DNA from: a bacterium
Lineage (GTDB): Bacteria > Verrucomicrobiota > Verrucomicrobiia > Limisphaerales > UBA11358
Assembly (NCBI GenBank): GCA_021780905.1
Contig: JAJXXW010000022.1
Coordinates: 1-47,356, forward strand
Direction: 5' to 3'
DNA length: 47,356 bases
Below, one piece after another: positions 26,278 through 33,897 of the stretch. Made by a program: the position numbers and the translations under genes. Every line of letters starts with the position of its first letter. Positions within the stretch are counted from its first letter, which is position 1. The notes beneath the pieces were generated by a model, which was given only the letters and a program-made list of their open reading frames with translations, was not told where the DNA came from and did no database searches.

Positions 26278-26644
26278 GTGGACGCGCAGCCGTTCCAAGG
26301 CAAGAAAAGGGCGTGGACGGCGCATTGACGGCCTGAAATTCTTCCCCGACGTGGCCGGGCTGGGGCACGCAAAATCGTCGTGAGCGTGAAAGGCGGACGA
26401 CGTGTGCTCCATTGAAATGGTGCGCGCCCGCGAAGGCGCGGAGATTGCATTATTTATTTCCCTGGCAGAAACCACACGCGGCATGATTGCCGACGCCGCG
26501 AGCGCGGGTTTTTACGAAAGCGCCACCGGCAAGAAATATCCCCGCGTGCAACGGCTGACGGTTGAAGGCTTGCTTTCTGGCCAACAACGCGCCGCAGGAG
26601 GAATTGGGCCTTTGAAATGCAGTTTGTCGGACATCTTCCATTGA
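26278..26644 (+). pseudogene. C-terminal relic of a DNA (adenine) methyltransferase
   Basis: Segments in successive frames match the conserved C-terminal part of a group of site-specific DNA methyltransferases. They are VDAQPFQGKK (from 26278), RIDGLKFFPDVAG (about 26,320), KIVVSVKGG (about 26,370), then a longer continuous stretch with ALFISLAETTRGMIADAA, SAGFYESATGKKYPRVQ and LTVEGLLSGQQ (about 26,435-26,585). Frameshifts separate them and the catalytic N-terminal part is absent. The relic suggests a restriction-modification gene once lay here between the CDP-sugar operon and dnaJ. The surviving blocks are short but appear in the right order, which makes the call fairly safe. Confidence 0.7.
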
Positions 26645-26677
26645 AAATCTCGCGCTTTCTCGCCTTGAGTTGAAACT

Positions 26678-27616
26678 TCAATCACGCGGGTTGAACCTGG
26701 ATTCCTTCGCGAGCTGCTCCCACAATTTTTTTTCCGCGCCGGAGATCTTTCCCGGCACCACAATCTTGGTGACGACAATCAAATCCCCGCTTTTGCCCAG
26801 GCCGCGCCCGCGCACGCGGAGCTTTTGGCCGCTGGCGGTGCCGGCGGGAATCTTGATGTTGACCTTGCCGTCCAGCGTGGGCACGGAAATTTCCGCGCCG
26901 AGCGCCGCCTCCCACGGTGCCAATTCCAGTTCGAAAATCAAATTGTGCCCGTCCACCTCGAAGTCGGGATGTTTTGCCAGGCGCACGCGCAGATACAAAT
27001 CGCCGCCGTGTTCGCCGCGTCCGCTGAGACGCAACTTCTGCCCCTCGGTGATGCCGGCGGGAATCTTGACCTGGTGCGAGTCGGCGCGGTTCTCGCGGCG
27101 GACGGTGACGGTGCGCACGGAGCCGCGCTTGGCCTCTTCCAGCGTAACCAAAATGTCGCCCTCGATGTCGCGGCTTTCCTCGGCCATGGGTTCTTCGGCA
27201 AAGCCGCCGCGTCCGCCGAATCCGCCGCCGCGCATCCGCGAGCCGAAGAGCTGCTCGAAGAAATCGCTGAAGCCGGTGCCGCCAAAATGCGTCTCAAATT
27301 CCGCGCCGCTCATCGGCCGGCCGCCGCGGAACGCCTGGCCGCCGCCGGGGCCGCCATAGCCGGGCGGCGGGCGAAACTCTGCGCCGGATTTCCAGTCCGC
27401 CCCCAGTTCGTCGTATTTCTTGCGCTTGTCGGGATCGGAGAGAACCTCGTAGGCCTCGTTGATTTCCTTGAATTTTTCCTCGGCCTTTTTCTTGTCCTTG
27501 GCGACGTCGGGATGAAATTCGCGGGCGAGTTTGCGGAAGGCTTTCTTGATTTCGTCGGCGCTCGCAGTGCGCGACACGCCGAGACTCTGGTAGTAATCTT
27601 TGTATTGAACGGCCAT
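26678..27616 (-). CDS. cbpA: DnaJ-like co-chaperone (CbpA type), 312 aa
   Basis: The J domain occupies residues 1-75 with HPD at 35-37 and the usual [17 protein letters not shown] end. A Gly/Phe-rich linker with GGFGGRGGF follows, and two C-terminal β-sandwich domains (about 135-300; [10 protein letters not shown], then [15 protein letters not shown]). The four CxxCxGxG zinc repeats of DnaJ are missing, which makes it CbpA-type. It stimulates Hsp70 ATPase and may bind substrates itself. It lies downstream of, and in the same direction as, the htrA-like gene, separated by a repeat-like 82-base gap. No dnaK or grpE is in the window. Confidence 0.9.
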   Translation of the reverse strand: MAVQYKDYYQSLGVSRTASADEIKKAFRKLAREFHPDVAKDKKKAEEKFKEINEAYEVLSDPDKRKKYDELGADWKSGAEFRPPPGYGGPGGGQAFRGGRPMSGAEFETHFGGTGFSDFFEQLFGSRMRGGGFGGRGGFAEEPMAEESRDIEGDILVTLEEAKRGSVRTVTVRRENRADSHQVKIPAGITEGQKLRLSGRGEHGGDLYLRVRLAKHPDFEVDGHNLIFELELAPWEAALGAEISVPTLDGKVNIKIPAGTASGQKLRVRGRGLGKSGDLIVVTKIVVPGKISGAEKKLWEQLAKESRFNPRD

Positions 27617-27619
27617 GTT

Positions 27620-27695
27620 GGTTGCAGGTTACAGGCTGAAGGTTGGAAGTTCAACTACCCGTGAACTGGCAGCCGGAAACGAGCAACTGGCAACC
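27620..27695. repeat. Imperfect palindromic repeat between htrA and cbpA genes
   Basis: The gap begins with GGTTGCAGGTTACAGG and ends with CAACTGGCAACC; these ends are approximate inverted copies (GGTTGC / GCAACC). The interior contains the string GCTGAAGGTTGGAAGTTC, which resembles AGTTGAAGGTTGCCGGTT found inside the helicase gene at about 42,000. It looks like a member of a dispersed repeat family. It fills nearly the whole intergenic gap. Confidence 0.45.
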
Positions 27696-27698
27696 GCC

Positions 27699-29213
27699 TT
27701 ACTTGGCGCGCTTGGTGTTGTCCACGCTCAAGAAGCGCGTCCCGGCGAAGTTGCCATCGCGCCGCCAGATTTTGACCAGGATGTGCTCGCCGCGGGCGGC
27801 CTTGCACAGGCGCACGGCGTCGTCGGCGTTGGCGACCGGCTGGCGGTTGATCTCCACGATGAGGTCGTTGGGCTGCAGACCGGCGTCGGCGGAGTTGGAA
27901 TCGCTGTTGACATCCGTCACCAGCGCGCCGTGGATGCCGGCGGGCGCGCGGAGTTCGGCGCGCACCTGCGGGTCGAGGTCGGCGACGGTGACGCCGTCCA
28001 AGGCATCGGCCACGGCGTTGCCGGAATCGGAATCATTCTGGTCGCCGCCGGTGCTGTCGCCGCCGGGCAGTTCCGCGAGCGTGACGTTGAACGTGCGGCT
28101 GACGCCGTTGCGAATGACTTTCAAGGTGACGTTCGAGCCGGGGCTGATTTGGGAAACCGTGAGCTGCAGGCCGTGGGCGTCATCCACGGGCTTGCCGTTG
28201 ACGGAAAGGATCACGTCGCCGGATTTCAAGCCGGCTTTGGCGGCGGGCGTGCCGGCCATCACGTCGCCGATGAGCGCGCCGTTCTGGTCCGGCAGGTTGA
28301 ACTGTTGCGCCAGGTCGGCGTCAATGTCCTGCGGAATGATGCCGAGATAACCGCGCGTGACCTTGCCGCCGCTGGCGAGACGTTCGAGCACCGTCCGCGC
28401 CATGTTGATGGGAACGGCGAAGCCGATGCCGTTGTTGCCGCCGCTGGGGCTGACGATGGCGGTGTTGATGCCGACCAACCGGCCTTCCACGTCCACCAGC
28501 GCGCCGCCGGAATTGCCGGGATTGATGGCGGCGTCGGTCTGGATGAAATTCTGATACTGGTTGAAGCCCGGCAGACCGCTGCGGCCGAGCGCGCTGATGA
28601 TGCCCATGGTCACGGTCTGGCCCACGCCGAAGGGATTGCCGAGCGCGAGCACAATGTCGCCAACTTCGAGCTGGTCGCTGTCCGCCAGCGTGACGGCGGG
28701 CAGATTGTCCGCGGCGATTTTCAACACGGCAATGTCCGTGGCGCTGTCCTTGCCAATGATGCGGGCGGTGTATTCTTTTTTGTCGTCGGCGATGGAGACT
28801 TTGACTTCGTCGGCCTCGGCGACGACGTGGTTGGCCGTCAGGATATAGCCGTCGGGCGAGACGATGACGCCGGAGCCGAGGCTTTGCTCCTTGCGGGTGC
28901 GCTCGCGGGCGTTGTCTTGAAACTGGTTGCCGAAGAACTGGCGGAAGAACGGGTCGTTCAACAGCGGATTGACCATCGGCCGTTCCTTGACGAAGTGGGT
29001 GGAGTAGATGTTGACCACGCTCGGGGCGACCTTTTTGACGACCGGCGCGTAGCTGGTGCCGCCGCCGGCGTCGCGTTTGACGGGCGTGGTGGAGACGTTG
29101 AACGCCGGGCGTTCGTCGCGGCCCCAACTGTTCAGGTGCGAAACCGTCAGGATGACGGCGGTGGCCGCGCCGACGGCGCACAGCCCGAAAACCGGTTTGA
29201 GAGTCAGTTTCAT
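27699..29213 (-). CDS. degP: Periplasmic serine protease Do (HtrA/DegP), 504 aa
   Basis: After an N-terminal hydrophobic segment (about 8-25, signal or anchor) comes a trypsin-like domain with the catalytic triad His129 (LTANHVV), Asp160 (SATDIAVL) and Ser235 (GNSGGAL). Two PDZ domains follow (about 275-370 and 405-495; GYLGIIPQDI and the second with GIHGALVTDV). The layout is that of DegP/DegQ, which degrade or chaperone misfolded envelope proteins. It is flanked by FKBP and CbpA genes in the same direction, a protein-folding neighbourhood. The 504-residue length is normal. Confidence 0.95.
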   Translation of the reverse strand: MKLTLKPVFGLCAVGAATAVILTVSHLNSWGRDERPAFNVSTTPVKRDAGGGTSYAPVVKKVAPSVVNIYSTHFVKERPMVNPLLNDPFFRQFFGNQFQDNARERTRKEQSLGSGVIVSPDGYILTANHVVAEADEVKVSIADDKKEYTARIIGKDSATDIAVLKIAADNLPAVTLADSDQLEVGDIVLALGNPFGVGQTVTMGIISALGRSGLPGFNQYQNFIQTDAAINPGNSGGALVDVEGRLVGINTAIVSPSGGNNGIGFAVPINMARTVLERLASGGKVTRGYLGIIPQDIDADLAQQFNLPDQNGALIGDVMAGTPAAKAGLKSGDVILSVNGKPVDDAHGLQLTVSQISPGSNVTLKVIRNGVSRTFNVTLAELPGGDSTGGDQNDSDSGNAVADALDGVTVADLDPQVRAELRAPAGIHGALVTDVNSDSNSADAGLQPNDLIVEINRQPVANADDAVRLCKAARGEHILVKIWRRDGNFAGTRFLSVDNTKRAK

Positions 29214-29258
29214 GGTGTTGGAATTGACAGAGGCCGCGCGGCGGCGTTCAAAGTCAAA

Positions 29259-30086
29259 TCACTTGGAACCGGTGGCGGCCTTGGCGGCGTCCTCCTCGGG
29301 CTTGATGACCTCGATCTTGGCGCCTTTCTTCATGTCCTCGGCGCTGGGCACCTTGATGATGTCGCTGGTGAGCGACTGGGCGGCGGCGGGCGCGGCGGGC
29401 GCCTTGGTGTCGAGCAACTCGACCTCGAAGATGAGGGCGGAATTCGGCGGGATGCTGCGCTGGCCGGCTTCGCCGTAGGCCAGTTCGGCCGGAATGAACA
29501 GCTTCCATTTCGAGCCGACCTTCATTTTTTGCAGCGCCTCGGTCCAGCCGCGAATGACGCCGCCGACCGGGAAGCTCGCGGGGCGGCCGCGTTTGTAGGA
29601 GCTGTCGAACTCCGTGCCGTCCACCAGCGTGCCGCGATAATTGACCGTCACGGTGTCGCCGGCGCCGGGCGTGGCGCCCGTGCCCTCGGTCACCACGAGG
29701 TATTGGAGGCCGTCGGGCAAGACCTGGACGCCGGGCTGGTTTTTGTTCGCAGCCAGGAAGGCTTCGCCGGCAGCCTTGGCCTTGACGCCCTGTTCCGCGC
29801 GTTTTTTCATCTGGTTGGCGCGCATTTCCTGCTGGAATTCGTTCAGTGTCTGCCGGACCTCCGCCTCGGTCATCAATTCCGGCTGGCCGGTGAGGACATC
29901 CTTGATGGCGCGGCCGACAAGCTCGGGGTCCGCGTCCACGTCCTGCGCCTTGAAGTTGTGGCCGATGTTCAGGCCGATGGCGTAGCTGACGCGGGATTTG
30001 GGGTCGGCCAACAGGTTGGTGCCCTCGGCCAGCACGATGGTAACGAGGCCGAGACTGAAGACGGTTCCGAAAATAATTTTTTTCAT
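29259..30086 (-). CDS. Exported FKBP-type peptidyl-prolyl isomerase, 275 aa
   Basis: ATG 30086 gives a clean signal peptide (MKKIIFGTVFSLGLVTIVLA) with cleavage after VLA; a longer frame to 30152 lacks this. Residues about 30-125 form the FKBP N-terminal dimerisation domain (SYAIGLNIGHNFK). Residues about 140-235 are the FKBP domain, with VTVNYRGTLVDGTEFDSS, FPVGGVIRGWTEAL, KWKLFIPAELAYGEAG and PPNSALIFEVELLD. It resembles FkpA/Mip proteins, which speed proline isomerisation of envelope proteins. A 40-residue Ala/Lys-rich tail ends the protein. It is first in the co-directional set FKBP-HtrA-CbpA and divergent from the S41 protease. Confidence 0.92.
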   Translation of the reverse strand: MKKIIFGTVFSLGLVTIVLAEGTNLLADPKSRVSYAIGLNIGHNFKAQDVDADPELVGRAIKDVLTGQPELMTEAEVRQTLNEFQQEMRANQMKKRAEQGVKAKAAGEAFLAANKNQPGVQVLPDGLQYLVVTEGTGATPGAGDTVTVNYRGTLVDGTEFDSSYKRGRPASFPVGGVIRGWTEALQKMKVGSKWKLFIPAELAYGEAGQRSIPPNSALIFEVELLDTKAPAAPAAAQSLTSDIIKVPSAEDMKKGAKIEVIKPEEDAAKAATGSK

Positions 30087-30204
30087 AAAAGCCAATTTGG
30101 AGCCGGCATGATTCTCGATTCGGCCGGCAAAGGCAATCCGGTTTTCAGGCAAAATATTATCCGCCGGCGCGCAATTTAAATTTCCCCGGTGAACGGTTTG
30201 GGGT

Positions 30205-32535
30205 ATGATGGGTCAAATTGTGTCCATGCCAACCATTCAGTTTCGATTGCGAACGGTTTTTCTGGCGCTGCTGATCCCGGCGCTGGCGCTGGCCAGCTGG
30301 GCCGGCTGCGAAACCAGTTCGTGCACCGCGCCCGTGCTGCCGGCGTTCAAAACCACCCACCTGCAGCCCGGCCCGAACGACCCGCGCATCGCGCATGTCG
30401 CCGCGCGGCTGCTGGAGGAATACCATTACCTGCAACGGCCGCTGGACACCGAGCTGTCCAAGAAGTTTTTCGACAGCTACATCAACTCGCTCGACCCGCG
30501 CCACGAAAATTTTCTCCAGAGCGACCTGGCGGAGTTCGAGGTTTACCGGACAAACCTCGACAAGCTGACGCTGGCAAACGGGACGGCGGATTTGACGCCG
30601 GCCTATGCCGTGTATGACCGCTATGCCGAACGCATCCAGCAGCACGACGCCTATGTCATGGCGTTGCTCAAGCAGGACCGGTTCAAATTCAACACGGACG
30701 AGGAGATTGTGCTGGACCGGCGGCACGCGCCGTTTCCGGCGAATTTGACCGAGGCGGCCGCGCTCTGGCGGCAGCGGCTGCGCTACGAGTATTTGCAGGA
30801 AAAGCTGGCCCGCGAGATCACCGAGACCAACGGCTTTGCCGTCCGGCTGCCGGCGGACGCGGCCAGGGAAATTCCCGCCACGCTGGAACGGCATTACCAG
30901 TGGAACCTGCACCTGACGACGAACTGGGACAGCGACGGCGTGCTGCAGGCCTATCTGAACGGGCTGTGCCACGCCTACGATCCGCACTCAGATTATTTCA
31001 GCGCGCCGCACGCGCAGGATTTTTCCATCGGCATGAACCTCTCGCTCTTCGGCATCGGCGCCCAGCTCCACGAGGACGACGGTTATTGCACCATCATGTC
31101 GCTGGTGCCGGGCGGGCCGGCGGCGAAAAGCAAGGAGATCAATGAAAACGACCGCATCCTTGCCGTGGCGCAGGGCGACAAACCGCCGGTGGACGTGGTG
31201 GACATGGATTTGGAAAAGGTCGTCCAGCTCATCCGCGGGCCGAAAGGCACGGAAGTCCGGCTGACCATCAGCCCCGGTCCGGCCCACACCGCGCGCAAGG
31301 TCGTCACGCTGATCCGCGATGAGATCAAGCTGGAGGATGCCGAGGCCAAGGCGAAACTGCTGGAGTTTCCCGACGGCAGGCGCATCGGCATCATTGACCT
31401 GCCGTCGTTCTACGCCACGGTCAACGGGCTTGACTCCGCCAACGGGCAGGCCACACCCAAGAGCACCACGGCGGACGTGACCAGGCTCGTGAAGCGGCTC
31501 AAGCAGGAAAAGGTTGCCGGCATCATCATTGACCTGCGGACCAACCCCGGCGGCTCGTTGGAGGAGGCCATCCGGTTCACCGGCCTGTTCATCCGCAGCG
31601 GCCCGATCGTGCTGGCGCGCAATCCCGACGGCCAGGTGCAGGTGGACACCGATCCCGACCCGACCCAGCTTTACGCCGGGCCGCTGGCCGTGATGATCAA
31701 CCGCTTCAGCGCGTCCGCCTCGGAGATCGCGGCGGCGGCCCTGCAGGATTACGGCCGCGCCCTCATTGTCGGCGACACCTCCACACACGGCAAGGGCACG
31801 GTGCAAAATCTGAATCCGCTCCAGCCCTATATGCTGTCCGAGGACAGCAAGGCGGCCGATCCCGGCACCATCAAAATCACCATCCGCAAGTTTTACCGGA
31901 TCAGTGGTGGGTCCACGCAGATCAAAGGCGTCGCCTCGGACATTGTTTTGCCGGATGTGCTGAACTCCTCCACGCAGATCGGTGAAAGCTCCCTCGACAA
32001 TGCGCTGCCCTGGGACACCATCCCGCAGGTCAATTGCGAAAAGTATAATCTCGTCCAGCCCTTCCTCGCGACGCTCCAGGCGCACTCTGCGGAGCGCGTG
32101 GCGACCAACCAGGATTTTCTCTACGTCAAGCAGGACATTGACCAATTCGTCAAGCTCCAGGCGGAAAAAACCGCCACCATCAATGAGCGCGCCGCCATCC
32201 AGGAACGCGAGCGCGTCTTCCGGCAAAACCAGGCCCGCGACGCCGAGCGTTCCGCGCGCCCGCCGGACGGCGTGAAGATTTACGACATCACCGTGGAAAA
32301 CGCCAGGCTGCCGGGATTGACGCTGGCGGGGGCGGACACCGCCACCAAGACCGCCCCGGCCAGCGCGGATTCGAATGTCGTGACGAACGTCACCAGCCTC
32401 AGCGCCGGAAAACCCGCCGCCGCCAAAAAGAAATCGCCGCCGCCATTCGACCCGGTCCTGGGCGAAACCGAGCACATCCTGCTGGATTACATTTCGCTGC
32501 TCGGCAAAAGCGGAACCGTGACCGCCAACCCGTGA
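30205..32535 (+). CDS. prc: Tail-specific C-terminal processing protease (Prc, S41), 776 aa
   Basis: After an N-terminal hydrophobic signal (about 15-32, with WAGC that might be an irregular lipobox) comes the Prc N-terminal helical domain, including the marker HSDYFSAPHAQDFSIGMNLSL-type segment (about 265). A PDZ domain follows (GIGAQLHEDDGYCTIMSL, about 280-360), then the S41 core. The catalytic Ser lies in FSASASEI (about 505) and the Lys in HGKGTVQ (about 532). It cleaves proteins with unstructured C-termini in the periplasm. Start is ATG 30205; ATG 30226 is a real alternative because it sits nearer the hydrophobic segment. The next gene starts four bases after its stop. Confidence 0.93.
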   Translation: MMGQIVSMPTIQFRLRTVFLALLIPALALASWAGCETSSCTAPVLPAFKTTHLQPGPNDPRIAHVAARLLEEYHYLQRPLDTELSKKFFDSYINSLDPRHENFLQSDLAEFEVYRTNLDKLTLANGTADLTPAYAVYDRYAERIQQHDAYVMALLKQDRFKFNTDEEIVLDRRHAPFPANLTEAAALWRQRLRYEYLQEKLAREITETNGFAVRLPADAAREIPATLERHYQWNLHLTTNWDSDGVLQAYLNGLCHAYDPHSDYFSAPHAQDFSIGMNLSLFGIGAQLHEDDGYCTIMSLVPGGPAAKSKEINENDRILAVAQGDKPPVDVVDMDLEKVVQLIRGPKGTEVRLTISPGPAHTARKVVTLIRDEIKLEDAEAKAKLLEFPDGRRIGIIDLPSFYATVNGLDSANGQATPKSTTADVTRLVKRLKQEKVAGIIIDLRTNPGGSLEEAIRFTGLFIRSGPIVLARNPDGQVQVDTDPDPTQLYAGPLAVMINRFSASASEIAAAALQDYGRALIVGDTSTHGKGTVQNLNPLQPYMLSEDSKAADPGTIKITIRKFYRISGGSTQIKGVASDIVLPDVLNSSTQIGESSLDNALPWDTIPQVNCEKYNLVQPFLATLQAHSAERVATNQDFLYVKQDIDQFVKLQAEKTATINERAAIQERERVFRQNQARDAERSARPPDGVKIYDITVENARLPGLTLAGADTATKTAPASADSNVVTNVTSLSAGKPAAAKKKSPPPFDPVLGETEHILLDYISLLGKSGTVTANP

Positions 32536-32539
32536 GTTT

Positions 32540-33103
32540 ATGAAAATGTTTTTCGCCGCCGCCGCCTTGGCTCTGGCCAGTCAGACGCGAGCAGACGTGA
32601 ATTACAACCTCGGCAAAGAGCAGGCCAAACGGGCCGCGAACCAAAACAATGCGGACCCGGGCGTCCCGGCGGCACCTCCGTCATCGCCCGCACCGCCGGC
32701 GGATCCGGCGCTCGCCGCCACGCACCGAAATCTCGCCGACCTCCATGCCGATTTGGATGCGCTGAACCAGGTTGGCGACGCGCCGGCGCCGGCGGATCAG
32801 CGCGCGGCGCTCATGACCCATCTGGCGGCGGCGGCGGCGGACAAAAAACCGGCCCTTGCTTCGATCCGAAAACTGGCCGGCCACCTGATGGCCGCCACTG
32901 GCGGGAAAACCAATCTCACCGCGCAAAACGCGAAGCTGGCGTGGGCCATCCATGCCTTTTTCAACGGCGGCCAGCTTTCCGCCTCGCAACAGCAGATCCT
33001 GCTTGAGGGCGTGCGGAAGATTCTCTCCGATGCCGGGGTGGTGGCGGGTGACGTGGATGATGTCATCGGCGACCTCAAACAGGTCGCCGCCGAAACCCAG
33101 TAG
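32540..33103 (+). CDS. Small exported protein of unknown function, 187 aa
   Basis: A short signal peptide (MKMFFAAAALALASQTRA) is followed by a region rich in Pro, Ala and Asp (about 35-60) and then a helical part with Ala-rich segments (about 65-185) ending VDDVIGDLKQVAAETQ. No family is recognised. It is tightly coupled between the Prc protease gene (4-base gap) and yacG (4-base gap), so it is probably co-expressed. Its lack of cysteines and its charged helices would fit a small periplasmic accessory protein. No catalytic motif is visible. Confidence 0.7.
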   Translation: MKMFFAAAALALASQTRADVNYNLGKEQAKRAANQNNADPGVPAAPPSSPAPPADPALAATHRNLADLHADLDALNQVGDAPAPADQRAALMTHLAAAAADKKPALASIRKLAGHLMAATGGKTNLTAQNAKLAWAIHAFFNGGQLSASQQQILLEGVRKILSDAGVVAGDVDDVIGDLKQVAAETQ

Positions 33104-33107
33104 CCCC

Positions 33108-33317
33108 ATGCGGCCCGTCCGATGCCCGACCTGCAAAAAGTCCGGCGACTGGTTCGCCGGCAAATACGGTCCCTTCTGCTCCCACCGGTGCAAACTCCTT
33201 GACCTCGGCAAATGGCTCGGCGGCGAACACGCCATCTCCGAGCCGCTCAAGCCGGAGCACTTCGAGAAATACGCCGACCTGCCGCCGGGCGAATATCTGG
33301 ATCGGCCTGAAGATTAA
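33108..33317 (+). CDS. yacG: YacG, zinc-finger DNA gyrase inhibitor, 69 aa
   Basis: The start at ATG 33108 gives MRPVRCPTCKKSGDWF with cysteines C6, C9, C24 and C28 (CPTC ... CSHRC), the four-cysteine zinc site of YacG, followed by the conserved LLDLGKWL helix. Family members bind GyrB and block DNA binding. Longer frames that begin further upstream are artefacts. It is the last gene of the prc run. Confidence 0.92.
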   Translation: MRPVRCPTCKKSGDWFAGKYGPFCSHRCKLLDLGKWLGGEHAISEPLKPEHFEKYADLPPGEYLDRPED

Positions 33318-33359
33318 CTCAGGACGCACTTCTTTCAGCCGCGCCCGCGTTACCGCGGT

Positions 33360-33894
33360 TGCTTCATGGCGTTTGGGAGACGCGCATAATCCGGTATTTC
33401 CGCCGCCGCCACCGACTGACCGAATTGCGTGAAGACTTTGGCGGTCTGCCCGTGCCAGTGTTCCACAGGGCCATCGGCAAACGACAGGTTGCCGCCCTGA
33501 CATTCCGTTCATCGAATCGGCCTTCAGCACCCTCAAGCGCGCCCCGGTGTATCCGGGACAATTCCTGGATGACGCCCAGGCCGGAGAATACTTCAGTCGC
33601 TACTTTACCTGGTATGACACCGAGCATTACTATTCCCGCATCGACTACGTCACCCCGCAGCAAGCCCATGACGGCCTGCGGCCGATCATCGTCGAGCAAC
33701 GACGCACCAGAAACCTGCCCGGGGCCGCCGGCACCGGGAAGAAAACCGAAATCAGAGAACCGGCACACCAACAACCAACAAAACAACAACAATGCCCGCC
33801 AACCTTGTGGCGTAATGAAACCGCGCTTGAGGTCATTGATTCAAAAACGCGCCGTTTTGCTTTCAGATTGTTCGGGTTTTTTAGTTTAATTTGA
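33360..33894 (+). pseudogene. IS3-family transposase (OrfB) C-terminal relic
   Basis: A frame reading IPFIESAFSTLKRAPVYPGQF (about 33,500-33,560) followed by FSRYFTWYDTEHYYSRIDYVTPQQAHDGL (to about 33,680) is the typical C-terminal end of the IS3 integrase core, containing the catalytic Glu (ESAFSTLK). The upstream catalytic Asp regions are missing or out of frame, and the final part up to 33,894 is a poorly conserved tail. A decayed IS lies directly upstream of mutS. Its AT-rich end may supply part of the mutS promoter. Confidence 0.7.
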
Positions 33895-33897
33895 ACA

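Noticed and set aside
27615..30179. Very long forward frame (854 residues) opposite the HtrA and FKBP genes
   Set aside because: Antisense of two clearly identified genes; Val/Ala/Asp/Gly/His-rich with no domain.
30203..30208. TATGAT just before the S41 gene as a -10 box
   Set aside because: It overlaps the first possible start codon and has no recognisable -35 at 16-18 bases. It would only work if ATG 30226 is the true start, which I cannot decide.
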